Positions 50,430 through 59,304 of a DNA stretch of 64,000 nt are shown one piece after another. A program made the translations under genes and the position numbers. Below the pieces are notes generated by a model. It saw only the letters and a list, made by a program, of their open reading frames with translations. It did not search any database and was not told the DNA's origin. Within the stretch, counting starts at the first letter, position 1; every line of letters starts with the position of its first letter. The stretch is from an uncultured Blastocatellia bacterium (GTDB taxonomy: Bacteria; Acidobacteriota; Blastocatellia; Chloracidobacteriales; Chloracidobacteriaceae). The stretch covers positions 1 through 64,000 of the forward strand of contig CALGZC010000055.1 of NCBI GenBank assembly GCA_937934745.1, read 5' to 3'.

Positions 50430-51323
50430 TCAGGAACCGACCCCATGCCGCTGGAACCAAGCCAGCATTGCCTGCCAGGCGGCTTGAGCGTCCTCTTTTC
50501 GGTAGGACGGGCGATAGTCGGCATGGAAGCCATGCGGCGCTTCGGGATACACGATGATTTGAGAACCAGACCGGCCCTTGGCCAGCGCTGCCCGCATCTG
50601 TTCAACGGTTTCCAACGGAATGCCCTGATCCTTGCCGCCGTAAAGGCCCAACACCGGTGTTTTCAGTTCGGAGGCGACGTCAATTGGAAACCGTGGTCGC
50701 AGCGGATCGGGCTTGAAGTCGGGACGGTTGTACCCGTTGGGCACCAACGAACCGTACCAGGCAACGGCAGCGCGCACCCTTGGTTCGGCAGCGGTAAACA
50801 GCCAGGTCAGGCGTCCGCCCCAGCAGAAACCGGTGACACCCAGCCGTTTGATGTCCCCGTAGCCGGTGGTAGCAACATAGTTGATGCAGCTTGTCAGATC
50901 CGACAGCACCTGGGCGTCCGGTACTTTCGAGATGACCTGGGTGAGGATGCTGTTGACGGTGTCCAGCTTCGAGACATCGCCTTGTCGGACGAAGAGTTCC
51001 GGGGCAAGCGCCAGGTAGCCGACCTTTGCCAGTCGCCGACAGATGTCCCGGATGTGCTCGTGGACGCCAAAAATCTCGGAAATCACAATGACCACCGGGA
51101 ACAACCGGCCACGGGCAGGTCTTGCCCAATAAGCTGGGAAGTGGATATCGGCCGCAGGAATCTCGACCGTCTTGACGCTGATCCCGGTGGTGTCGGTGAC
51201 CAGGGTTTGCGCGCCGATTGGCTGCGCTGCAAGGGCAAAGCCAGCGGCTAGCGAAGTGAGGACAAAGCGGCGCCGGGCGAGTTCGGTGCCCGGTAGGAGG
51301 TTGTTCACAGGTTGTTCCAGCAT
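50430..51323 (-). CDS. Dienelactone hydrolase family protein, Tat-type export signal
   Basis: Alpha/beta hydrolase of 297 residues. The N-terminus ELARRRFVLTSLAAGFALAAQ has a twin-arginine-like signal, suggesting export in folded form. The catalytic Cys lies in GVTGFCWGGR (the DLH nucleophile elbow), Asp in LGLYGGKDQGIP and His in PEAPHGFHADY. The GEIFGVHEHI-type stretch (ISEIFGVHEHIRDICRRLA) is typical of carboxymethylenebutenolidase relatives. Substrate unknown; annotation by family only. Confidence 0.9.
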   Translation of the reverse strand: MLEQPVNNLLPGTELARRRFVLTSLAAGFALAAQPIGAQTLVTDTTGISVKTVEIPAADIHFPAYWARPARGRLFPVVIVISEIFGVHEHIRDICRRLAKVGYLALAPELFVRQGDVSKLDTVNSILTQVISKVPDAQVLSDLTSCINYVATTGYGDIKRLGVTGFCWGGRLTWLFTAAEPRVRAAVAWYGSLVPNGYNRPDFKPDPLRPRFPIDVASELKTPVLGLYGGKDQGIPLETVEQMRAALAKGRSGSQIIVYPEAPHGFHADYRPSYRKEDAQAAWQAMLAWFQRHGVGS

Positions 51324-51475
51324 AGGTTGTACGCCGGCTAGATTTTGCGCCGGAGCCAGGAGTGTGCGTGTCGGATGTTGAGGCCGCCGGCCGCGAACAT
51401 AGCGCAGATGGGTGACTTCATGCGATACTAAGGAGAACCACGGTACGTCTCGCGAAAGGTCTCGCTTTTTCGGTC

Positions 51476-53941
51476 ATGTCGAATCTTTCCGCCTCCGGCA
51501 CCGCAACCGCTTCGGCGGCTGTGCCGGATACATTGCTTGACGCCATTGAAATTCTGGTTGGCGGGCGCAACCTAGACGCCCAGACGGCCCAATCGTTGGG
51601 ATTGGTGGACGAAATTGCGCTCGATGCCCATTCGGCGGTCGAGGTTGCGGCGCAACTGGCGCGCGAATACATCCTAACCGGCGCCGGACGGTTGGCGGAC
51701 GCCTTTGCCCGACGGCAGGCAGCGACCCGGCAATGGACAATGCCGCAAACGAGTCTGTCCCGCGCCGAGGTTGAAGCCCATCCGCGCGTGGCACGCCTGC
51801 TGGCGCAGGCGCGCGCCGTCGGACGGGAGAAAACCGTGCAACGCATCCTGGATTGTCTGTTTTTTGGCCTTGAGCAAGGCTACCTTGCCGGGCTGAAACA
51901 CGAAGCGCAGGTCTTTGCCGAAGCCGTTGCCGACCCGGAAGGTGGTCAGGCCGGGATTCAGGCTTTCCTTGACAAAAAGAGCGCCCCGCTGCCTCCGCGT
52001 CCCCTCATCTTGGTCGGCTCGCCCGCAGAGCGGACATTGTTAGAACGTGGGGAACTGCTGCCGCTTGGCACGCCCTTTTACCCGGGCCTAACGCCGCTGC
52101 CGAAATACCAGTATGCCCAGGGCATTATCAAAGACCCGCTGACCGGGGCGGCCCTCCATGGCGACCCAAAGGACGTAGAGCAACACGTTATTGTGCCCGT
52201 CCTGGAGCCGCGCCCGACCGAAGCACTCGTCTATGTCCTCGCCAGCGAAGTGAACTTCAACGACATCTGGGCTCTGACCGGCATCCCGATTTCCGTCATG
52301 GATGACCACGATCAGGATGTTCACATTACCGGTTCGGGCGGCGTTGGGTTGATTGTGGCGCTGGGCAGTGAGGTCAAGCGCGAAGGCCGCCTGCAAGTGG
52401 GTGACCTGGTTTCCATTTACTCAGGCCAAAACGATCTGCTGTCGCCGATGGTCGGGTTAGACCCGATGTTTGCCGACTTCAGTATCCAGGGCTATCAGGG
52501 CCCCAATGGTTCCCACGGACAGTTTCTGCTCGTGCAGGCGCCGCAACTGCACCACAAGCTGGAGGACCTGACGATTGAGGCCGCAGGCAGCTACATGCTC
52601 AATCTGGGGACGATTTACCGGGCATTGTTTACGACGCTCAAGGTTGAACCGGGCAAACGTCTGTTTGTGGAGGGTGCGGCGACGGGAACCGGTTTTGAGG
52701 CCCTCAAGGTTGGCGTGCGGAACAACGTCAAAGTCACCGGCCTGGTGTCGAGTGCAGAGCGGGCTGCCTTTGTCAAACAGCACGGCGCAACGGGTGTGAT
52801 CAATCGGCGGGCGCCGGAACTGGCCGACTGCTTTACCAAAGTGCCCGCCGACCCGGCGCAGTGGGCCGCCTGGGAAGCCGCCGGCTTGCCTTTGCTGGAG
52901 GCCTTTCGCAGCCAAAACGACGGACAACTGGCCGACTATGTCATTTCGCACGCCGGCGAACGAGCCTTCCCACGGAGCTTCCAACTGCTTGGGCCAGGCG
53001 GGACACTGACGTTTTACGGCGCGTCATCCGGCTATCACTTCACCTTTATGGGCAAGCCGGGCGCCGCCGCACCGGCGGAGATGCTCCAGCGTGTTGGCCT
53101 GCGGGCCGGACAGGCTGCGCTGGTGTATTACGGGATCGGCGATGACCTTGTTGACGAAACCGGTATTGAAATCATCGAGGCTGTCCGCGAAGCACATGCG
53201 CGGGTGGTCGTCGCGACCCGAACGGACGGGCAAAAGGAATTTGTCGCCAGTCTTGGTTTTGGCGATGCTGTACGTGGCATCGTCAGCCTTGAGGACATCC
53301 GGCGGCGCTATGGTGCCGACTTTGTCTGGCCGACGACTATGCCTGCCCTGCCCGATCCGAAGACCGATACGGCGGCCTTCCGCGAGGCAGTGCGCCTCTT
53401 TACGGAACTGACCTTCAAACCGTTTGCAGCCGCTATTGGGCGGTTGTTGGCTGCGCCGGACAATCCGCGCGGTTATCCCGATGTCATCGTCGAACGCGCC
53501 GGGCAAGACACCCTCGGCGTCAGTACGATGCTGGTGAAACCTTATACCGGGCGTGTGGTGTACACCGAAGAGATGTCCGGGCGCCGGTACAGCTTCTATG
53601 CTCCGCAGGTCTGGATGCGGCAGCGCCGGATTGACATGCCGACGGCCAACATCTGGGGAACACACCTCAACAATGCCTATGAGGTGCTGGCGATGAACGA
53701 TGCCGTTGCGGCCGGTCTGCTGGAGGTGACGCCGCCGGTGGTTGTCGCCTGGCAGGAGTTGTCTGCGGCTCATCAGGCTATGTGGGACAACCGCCACGCC
53801 GGAGCCACCTACGTTGTCAACCATGCCCTGCCGCGATTGGGGCTGAAAACCAAAGAAGAACTCTTTGAAGCCTGGGCCGCGCAAGCAAGCGGAACGACAG
53901 GGGCCAACGGTGCGTCGGACGCCTCGGTTATCTTTCGCTGA
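51476..53941 (+). CDS. Truncated crotonase fused to enoyl/acrylyl-CoA reductase (propionyl-CoA synthase-like C-terminal part)
   Basis: An 821-residue protein with two parts. Residues 20-185 match only the C-terminal half of an enoyl-CoA hydratase (AIEILVGGRNLDAQTAQSLGLVDEI; then KHEAQVFAEAVADPEGGQAGIQAFLDKKSAPLP); the half with the oxyanion hole is missing. From about 195 on comes a crotonyl-CoA-reductase-like zinc-free MDR domain (KYQYAQGIIKDP, LASEVNFNDIWALTGIPIS, EGAATGTGFEALK, VWMRQRRID). This order is that of propionyl-CoA synthase, without its acyl-CoA synthetase. The space upstream (about 150 bases) is too short for the rest. It is either a remnant or a minimal reductase; activity of the reductase half is plausible. 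Confidence 0.72.
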   Translation: MSNLSASGTATASAAVPDTLLDAIEILVGGRNLDAQTAQSLGLVDEIALDAHSAVEVAAQLAREYILTGAGRLADAFARRQAATRQWTMPQTSLSRAEVEAHPRVARLLAQARAVGREKTVQRILDCLFFGLEQGYLAGLKHEAQVFAEAVADPEGGQAGIQAFLDKKSAPLPPRPLILVGSPAERTLLERGELLPLGTPFYPGLTPLPKYQYAQGIIKDPLTGAALHGDPKDVEQHVIVPVLEPRPTEALVYVLASEVNFNDIWALTGIPISVMDDHDQDVHITGSGGVGLIVALGSEVKREGRLQVGDLVSIYSGQNDLLSPMVGLDPMFADFSIQGYQGPNGSHGQFLLVQAPQLHHKLEDLTIEAAGSYMLNLGTIYRALFTTLKVEPGKRLFVEGAATGTGFEALKVGVRNNVKVTGLVSSAERAAFVKQHGATGVINRRAPELADCFTKVPADPAQWAAWEAAGLPLLEAFRSQNDGQLADYVISHAGERAFPRSFQLLGPGGTLTFYGASSGYHFTFMGKPGAAAPAEMLQRVGLRAGQAALVYYGIGDDLVDETGIEIIEAVREAHARVVVATRTDGQKEFVASLGFGDAVRGIVSLEDIRRRYGADFVWPTTMPALPDPKTDTAAFREAVRLFTELTFKPFAAAIGRLLAAPDNPRGYPDVIVERAGQDTLGVSTMLVKPYTGRVVYTEEMSGRRYSFYAPQVWMRQRRIDMPTANIWGTHLNNAYEVLAMNDAVAAGLLEVTPPVVVAWQELSAAHQAMWDNRHAGATYVVNHALPRLGLKTKEELFEAWAAQASGTTGANGASDASVIFR

Positions 53942-54262
53942 TGTCTTTCACTGACCGAGGTGTTGTACGCCTTGCGGCCTGTCGCCGGTGTCGCCTGGCG
54001 GAAACCAGGGTGCGGCGCACCGCTTCAGGCGGAACGTGGATGGGAAACCTGCGGACGCGGCAAAGCGAGGTTGGCAGATTTTCGTAGCCTACCCTTTCGT
54101 AGCCACACGTGATTGACCGACACGAACCGGTGTGGAGGCAGCCGAAACCGGCAAGGCTCCGGTTGCCTTTCCCCGTGCCGCCACCCTTGCGTTATAGTGG
54201 CCAATGATTCGGCGACGTACTTTTTGGACGTAATTTTTGAACGGAGAAAGGGGCTGTGCCGC
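53942..54262. other. Non-coding region before the selenoprotein/RluD operon
   Basis: About 320 bases without a supported gene. It includes two copies of TTTCGTAGCC (54080-54089 and 54095-54104, 15 bases apart) and a TATAGT-like hexamer near 54193 that could be the -10 of the next gene, with no good -35 at the right distance. Confidence 0.4.
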
Positions 54263-54730
54263 ATGGCCACGCACGAGGATGCCCAACTCATTCTGAAACT
54301 TTACGAACTGCGCCGTGAGCCGGTAATGCGTGAAGCGCGCGATTTTGTCGCCTTCAAGTTTTTTCCCGAATCTGCCCAGGACATCAAAGACATCCTGTTT
54401 GACAAGCGTAACCCAGCCTACGGCGCCTACTGGCGGCAGGTGACGACCTACTGGGACATGGCCGCTGCCTTGGTCAATCATGGGGCGCTGGACGAAGCCC
54501 TGTTCTTCGACACCAACACGGAGTGTTTCGCGGTCTTTGCAAAACTGGAGCCGTTTCTGCCCGAGCTGCGTGAGCTGTTCGGCCCGTGGTATATGGTCAA
54601 TCTGGAAAAGCTCATCTATCGCTACCCCAACTACGGGGAGCGTCTGGCGAGTCTGCGGACGCGGTTGCGGATGTACGGTGAGGTTTACAAAGGTAAGAAA
54701 ACCCGTGGCTTTAAGCCTGAAGAAGACTGA
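54263..54730 (+). CDS. Hypothetical protein (DUF4760-like)
   Basis: About 155 residues, probably cytoplasmic and helical, with no signal or membrane segment. ATHEDAQLILKLYELRREPVMREARDFV and WRQVTTYWDMAAALVNHGALDEALFFDTNTE look like a small family of bacterial hypothetical proteins that I associate loosely with DUF4760. The ATG at 54263 has AAAGGGG upstream; the track start is 50 codons too long. It is 30 bases upstream of the peroxiredoxin-like selenoprotein gene and likely heads that operon. Function unknown. Confidence 0.72.
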   Translation: MATHEDAQLILKLYELRREPVMREARDFVAFKFFPESAQDIKDILFDKRNPAYGAYWRQVTTYWDMAAALVNHGALDEALFFDTNTECFAVFAKLEPFLPELRELFGPWYMVNLEKLIYRYPNYGERLASLRTRLRMYGEVYKGKKTRGFKPEED

Positions 54731-54760
54731 GGCGCAAAGCAGGCCGCAGAGGGTGAGGTG

Positions 54761-55285
54761 ATGGACATTACAAAGCTCCTAGAGTTGCCGTTCAAGGGCA
54801 ATTTCATCCCCTATCCAAGTCGGTCGCAGGTTGCGGTCGGAAGCCTTGCCCCGGACTTCATGCTGCCGGATGTCCAGGGACGGCCCTGGACGTTGTCAGC
54901 AGTGGCGCCGCGTTGGTGCTTGCTGTACCTGACGCGCATTGTGGATCGCGGCTTTATCTGACCGTTTTGTTACCCGCGACTGGTCGAGTTGCGTGAACGA
55001 TATACAGAGTTTCAAGCCAGGGGAGCGGAGGTGGTTGTTGTGACCACGACGGATGTGCCTGTGTCAAGGTTGATTGCAGAGGATTTGGCGTTGCCGTATC
55101 CGTTCCTGAGCGACCCGGCCTGGACGGTATTCAAAGCCTACGGCACGGGCGCGGCGCTGGGTGTTCCGTTGCCGGCCGAGTTTTTAATTGACGACGGCGG
55201 CCGGGTTGTCACACGTTACCTATGCGATCTGGTGCCGAACCATCCGCCGCTTGACGACGTCTTGGCACAGATTCCAATGCGCTGA
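54761..55285 (+). CDS. Peroxiredoxin-like AhpC/TSA-fold selenoprotein with in-frame UGA
   Basis: One gene of 174 residues split in the ORF track at a TGA (54959-54961). Read through, it gives a continuous thioredoxin-fold protein: LAPDFMLPDVQGRPWTLS, then TRIVDRGFI-U67-PFC-YPRLVELRERY, VVVVTTTD, and PLPAEFLIDDGGRVVTRY. The U-P-F-C motif sits where relatives carry C-P-F-C, so Sec replaces the first redox Cys. A SECIS-like hairpin follows the UGA. GGTGAGGTG precedes the ATG; a GTG three bases earlier is possible. The expected activity is thiol-dependent reduction of peroxide or disulfide. The gene is the second in an operon with the DUF4760-like gene and, downstream, a zinc-ribbon protein and rluD. 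Confidence 0.88.
54959..54993 (+). promoter_or_regulatory. bSECIS element with UGA (peroxiredoxin-like gene)
   Basis: After the UGA and 13 bases comes a 7-bp stem, CGCGACT paired with AGTTGCG (one G-U pair), closing a GGTCG loop that starts 20 bases after the UGA. The loop sequence is identical to that in the selenoprotein B-like gene, and both UGAs are followed by CCG. Confidence 0.8.
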
Positions 55286-55360
55286 GCGACATTTGCCTGG
55301 ACCGTCCGTTTCAATCCGAAGGCGACGCAGTGTGTTTTGGCGCAGGGGTGGTCTCCGGTC

Positions 55361-56548
55361 ATGAAAGCTTGTCCGAAGTGCGAAACGCTGTGGGATGATG
55401 GCAAGCGATTTTGTCCTTACCATGGGTTGCTGCTAACGCCTGTGGCCGAGCCGGCGGCGACGGCTCCACCGATGGCCACATCCACGGACGCCGAACGCAC
55501 GGTCAGAATGAGTGACGAGGAACGGGCGCAACTGTTTACGCCGCAGTTGCCGACCGTAGAAAAGGCCGCTCCGGGGCGGCTGGCCGTCACCGTTGAAATC
55601 GAAGACCCGCCCACAACCAAGTCACCGAGGCAGGCGACACCGGCTGCGCCGCCGGTGGAATTCGATCCCCTGATCCCTCCGACGGTGGTTGTCCCGCGCT
55701 CCGCGCTCCCATCGTTGCAGGACATGATTGCCTCCGCGGTAGCGCTGCCGGCGGAAGCTGTTATGCCGGCAGGAACTTCGCCGCCGGTGTCACCGGTAAC
55801 CTCAGGACTGTCAGAAGAAGCGTCACCGCGCACTGCGGTAGCGATGTCACCGTCAACCGTGTCGGCTGATGCTTCATCCACCGTCGCCCAGCTTGAGCTG
55901 CAAGGCAGAGCGCCTGGCCCATCGGCGGCCACGCCACCGCCACCGGCGGCATTGCCTGAGGATGATGTCGGGTTCATTCTCGATCTCGGTGAGAAGACCG
56001 CCTCCCACCCGCCGGCGCCGCCGGCCGAGGAAAAGCCAGCGCCGCCTGAGCCTCGGACGCCCAACCTGACGCCTTCGTCCGTTCCGGCGCTCGTATCACC
56101 GTCGCCGACCGTCAAGCGCCGCACGGCGGTGCAGTATTTCAAGTTGTTCAACGAGCGCAAGAAAATCATCCAACAGTTCGTTCACGGGCTGGACTCGAAG
56201 AAGGTCAAGGTTACCGAAGGACATAGCAACCAGGAAGATCATCTGATGCACCGCTACGACCTGGCCTTCCGTGCGTTAGGAACGGTGCGGACGTTCCCGG
56301 TAGTCATCATTTTGCAACGCAAGCCGGTCTATGACCTGGTTACGTCAGTTGACCTGTATGAAATTGCGGAATCCCCGCTGCTCCGGGCGGAACGCACAAA
56401 GAGTCTCGGTGGCGAGTGCAAGTCCACGCCCAACGGCGTGATTTATCACCTTTCGTATGGCGAAGACTTGCCAAGCGAGGCGCTCGGCCCCTGGCTCGCT
56501 AAGACGTTTCAGGCAATTGTGGCCCTGCTTCCGGGCGCCGATTTGTAG
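55361..56548 (+). CDS. Hypothetical zinc-ribbon protein with proline-rich linker
   Basis: A 395-residue protein. The N-terminus carries a zinc-ribbon-like ACPKCETLWDDGKRFCPYHG (C-x2-C ... C-x2-H). A long Pro/Ala/Ser/Thr-rich, acidic low-complexity region (about 30-250) follows, then a C-terminal globular domain (RRTAVQYFKLFNERKKIIQQFVHGLD...) that I do not recognise. No signal peptide or membrane segment. The ATG at 55361 is preferred over the TTG used by the track. It lies between the selenoprotein and rluD (12 bases from the latter), so co-transcription is likely. Function unknown. Confidence 0.72.
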   Translation: MKACPKCETLWDDGKRFCPYHGLLLTPVAEPAATAPPMATSTDAERTVRMSDEERAQLFTPQLPTVEKAAPGRLAVTVEIEDPPTTKSPRQATPAAPPVEFDPLIPPTVVVPRSALPSLQDMIASAVALPAEAVMPAGTSPPVSPVTSGLSEEASPRTAVAMSPSTVSADASSTVAQLELQGRAPGPSAATPPPPAALPEDDVGFILDLGEKTASHPPAPPAEEKPAPPEPRTPNLTPSSVPALVSPSPTVKRRTAVQYFKLFNERKKIIQQFVHGLDSKKVKVTEGHSNQEDHLMHRYDLAFRALGTVRTFPVVIILQRKPVYDLVTSVDLYEIAESPLLRAERTKSLGGECKSTPNGVIYHLSYGEDLPSEALGPWLAKTFQAIVALLPGADL

Positions 56549-56560
56549 CGACACCAATGG

Positions 56561-57592
56561 ATGCCACCAATGGATGCCAGTGCAGTGCCTGATGCGGAAC
56601 TTCTTAATGTCCCGGCGACGGCAGCCGGCCTGCGGCTGGATGTCTTTCTCGCCGAACGGTTAGGCATCAGCCGGGCGCGCGTTCAGCGGGCCATTGATGA
56701 AGGCGACGTGCGTGTCAACGGGCGTCCGGCGCGCTCCAGTTACCGTGTCGTGCCAGGTGATGACATTGACGCCAACATTCCTGCGCCGTTGACGACCGAT
56801 CTTGTGCCGGAAAACCTACCGCTGACGATTCTATTTGAAGACGAAGACATCATCGTGCTCGACAAGCCGGCGGGGTTGGTTGTACACCCCGCGGCCGGCA
56901 TCACCGGCGGAACGCTGGCCAACGCGCTCGCCTTTCACTTTGGCAGCCGACGGCCGGGTGGGGCGCCGCTGCGGCCGGGGATTGTCCATCGTCTTGACCG
57001 GGACACTTCAGGCGTTATGGTCGTCGCGAAAACCGACGCGGCACTTGAGCATTTGGCCGCGCAGTTTCGGGCGCGCACCGTGGAGAAACGTTACATCGCG
57101 CTCGTCCATGGCGACCTTGCCGGATCCGGCATCATTGACGCCCCCATTGCCCGTGACCGTAAGGCTCGGCTCAGGATGACCGTCGATCCGAACGGACGCC
57201 CGGCGCAGTCGCGCTATACCGCCGTTCGGCGGTTGGGTGTTGTGACGTTGCTTGAGGTTCAAATCAAAACCGGGCGAACACATCAGATTCGCGTTCACTG
57301 TGCGCACCTACGGCATCCGGTGGTCGGCGATCCGCTGTACGCTCAGGGACGTGATCAGCAGTTGCGTGACGCGGTGCAGCGTCAGGCAGTGATGCGTCTT
57401 GGACGGCAGTTTCTGCATGCGGCGCAACTGGCCTTTGTGCATCCGACCACCGGACATCACCTGCGATTTACCTCGGCACTCCCGTCCGACCTCCGGGATT
57501 GCCTCGGTGTTTTCGCCCAGCAGGACGTTGTGCCGGAGGTCATGCCCATCTGTTTGCCATCCCCACAACAGGACGGTCGGATGACGCAATAA
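56561..57592 (+). CDS. rluD: RluD-family 23S rRNA pseudouridine synthase
   Basis: Converts uridines to pseudouridine in rRNA (RluA/RluD family). 343 residues: N-terminal S4 domain (LRLDVFLAERLGISRARVQRAIDEGDVRVNGR), then the catalytic domain with Asp146 in GIVHRLDRDTSGVMVVAKT, EKRYIALV, and KTGRTHQIRVHCAHLRHPVVGDPLY. The specificity (RluD versus RluC-like) rests on the general pattern. The start region contains a perfect 13-base tandem duplication (ACCAATGGATGCC twice), which gives several candidate ATGs. It ends an operon with the selenoprotein. Confidence 0.93.
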   Translation: MPPMDASAVPDAELLNVPATAAGLRLDVFLAERLGISRARVQRAIDEGDVRVNGRPARSSYRVVPGDDIDANIPAPLTTDLVPENLPLTILFEDEDIIVLDKPAGLVVHPAAGITGGTLANALAFHFGSRRPGGAPLRPGIVHRLDRDTSGVMVVAKTDAALEHLAAQFRARTVEKRYIALVHGDLAGSGIIDAPIARDRKARLRMTVDPNGRPAQSRYTAVRRLGVVTLLEVQIKTGRTHQIRVHCAHLRHPVVGDPLYAQGRDQQLRDAVQRQAVMRLGRQFLHAAQLAFVHPTTGHHLRFTSALPSDLRDCLGVFAQQDVVPEVMPICLPSPQQDGRMTQ

Positions 57593-57723
57593 CATACTGC
57601 GTCAAAAAGCGTCATGCGGTGTGTCTCGCGGGCCTTGGCAACACGGCTAGGTCGGAGTAAAGTTAGTTTCCCAACGTTCCCGCCTCCACATCCCCCGACA
57701 CCAAGGTTACAAGGAGTTGCAAT

Positions 57724-59226
57724 ATGGTTGCACCAGCCGCTGCGACGTATGAAGTCGCCCCGGAAGTCAAGTCATTTGTAGAAAAAACACGCCTCCTGCT
57801 GATTGACGGTCAGTGGGTTGAATCCAAGCGTGGGCAGGTTTTTAAGGTCTACAACCCGGCCAACGGAGAAGTCCTTGCCCACGTCGCCGAAGGCAACGCC
57901 GAGGATATTGACCTGGCCGTGAAAGCTGCTCGGCGCGCTTTTGAGGAAGGTCCCTGGCGCAAGATCACGCCCTCGGAGCGGGGGCGGTTGCTGTGGAAGC
58001 TGGCCGATTTGGTCGAGCAGCATCTGGAGGAATTTGCGCAACTGGAAACTCTAGACAACGGCAAGCCGCTGACCGTTTCGCGGGTTGCCGACGTGCCGTT
58101 GGCGGTGGACCTGTTCCGTTACATGGCGGGGTGGGCGACCAAAATTGAGGGCGAGACCATCCCTCTGTCTGTTCCGGGAGGGCAGTATCTGGCCTATACC
58201 CTGAAGGAGCCGGTCGGCGTTGTCGGGCAAATCATTCCGTGGAACTTTCCGTTGCTGATGGCGGCGTGGAAGCTAGGTCCGGCGCTGGCTACCGGATGTA
58301 CGGTGGTGCTCAAGCCGGCGGAGGAAACGCCGCTGTCGGCACTGCGGCTGGGAGAACTGATCCTGGAGGCGGGTTTCCCGCCGGGCGTGGTCAACATCGT
58401 CCCCGGCTACGGCGAAACGGCCGGCGCTGCGCTGGCAGCCCATCCCGATGTGGACAAGGTGGCGTTCACCGGCTCAACCGAGGTCGGCAAGCTCATCGTG
58501 CAGGCTGCGGCAGGTAACCTCAAGAAGGTCACACTCGAACTGGGGGGCAAGTCGCCGAACATTGTCTTCAAGGATGCCGATTTGTCGGTTGCCATCGAAG
58601 GTGCTGCCAACGCCATTTTCTTCAACCATGGTCAGTGCTGTGTCGCCGGGTCGCGGCTCTTCGTGGAGGAAGACATCTTTGACGACGTTGTGGCCGGGGT
58701 CAGTGAAATTGCCAAGCGAATCCGCGTTGGCGAAGGGTTCGATCCGGCGACACAGATGGGGCCGCTGGTGTCAGAAACACAGCTCCGGCGCGTCACGGGC
58801 TACATTGACTCCGGCCTCAAAGACGGCGCCAAAGCCGTAGTCGGTGGTACACGGGTCGGTGATGCGGGTTACTTTGTCGCGCCGACGGTGTTGACCGACG
58901 TCAATGACACCATGAAGGTGTGTCAGGAGGAGATTTTCGGCCCCGTTGTAGCCGCCATGAAATTCTCTGACATTCGAGAAGTTAGCCTGCGCGCCAATAA
59001 TACGATCTATGGCCTTGGTGCCGGCATTTGGACACGCGACATCAACAAAGCCCATGCCTTGGCAGCAGAAATCAAGGCCGGAACGGTTTGGATCAACTGC
59101 TACAACGTGTTTGATGCGGCATTGCCGTTCGGTGGGTACAAGCAATCCGGCTGGGGACGCGAAATGGGCGGCGCGGTACTTGACGCCTATACCCAGACCA
59201 AATCGGTGTGCATTAAGCTCGGGTAG
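57724..59226 (+). CDS. Aldehyde dehydrogenase (NAD(P)-dependent)
   Basis: Oxidises aldehydes to acids. 500 residues, typical for the ALDH superfamily. Landmarks are [34 protein letters not shown] (cofactor), [11 protein letters not shown], the catalytic Glu in [11 protein letters not shown] and the nucleophile Cys in [16 protein letters not shown], then [14 protein letters not shown]. The C-terminus reads [21 protein letters not shown] lies eight bases before the ATG. The closest pattern is the betaine/retinal/acetaldehyde class 1-2 group; the actual substrate is not determinable. It precedes an SDR gene, with a hairpin between them. Confidence 0.95.
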   Translation: MVAPAAATYEVAPEVKSFVEKTRLLLIDGQWVESKRGQVFKVYNPANGEVLAHVAEGNAEDIDLAVKAARRAFEEGPWRKITPSERGRLLWKLADLVEQHLEEFAQLETLDNGKPLTVSRVADVPLAVDLFRYMAGWATKIEGETIPLSVPGGQYLAYTLKEPVGVVGQIIPWNFPLLMAAWKLGPALATGCTVVLKPAEETPLSALRLGELILEAGFPPGVVNIVPGYGETAGAALAAHPDVDKVAFTGSTEVGKLIVQAAAGNLKKVTLELGGKSPNIVFKDADLSVAIEGAANAIFFNHGQCCVAGSRLFVEEDIFDDVVAGVSEIAKRIRVGEGFDPATQMGPLVSETQLRRVTGYIDSGLKDGAKAVVGGTRVGDAGYFVAPTVLTDVNDTMKVCQEEIFGPVVAAMKFSDIREVSLRANNTIYGLGAGIWTRDINKAHALAAEIKAGTVWINCYNVFDAALPFGGYKQSGWGREMGGAVLDAYTQTKSVCIKLG

Positions 59227-59251
59227 CTACACCACATCCCGATCCGCAACC

Positions 59252-59280
59252 GAGGGGCGCGCTTGGGTGGCGCGTCCCTC
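59252..59280 (+). terminator. Hairpin between aldehyde dehydrogenase and SDR genes
   Basis: An 11-bp stem with one G-U pair (GAGGGGCGCGC with GCGCGTCCCTC) closes a 7-base loop, 25 bases after the stop codon of the dehydrogenase gene. It is followed by CTTAAT, only a weak T tract, so it could be a partial terminator or an mRNA-stability element. It overlaps the TTG used by the ORF track as SDR start, which argues for the downstream GTG. Confidence 0.55.
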
Positions 59281-59304
59281 CTTAATGCCTTATGTGAGGC
59301 TGCT

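Noticed and set aside
54989-55285. Separate 98-residue ORF starting with MRERYTEFQ-like sequence
   Set aside because: It is the part of the peroxiredoxin-like selenoprotein after its UGA.
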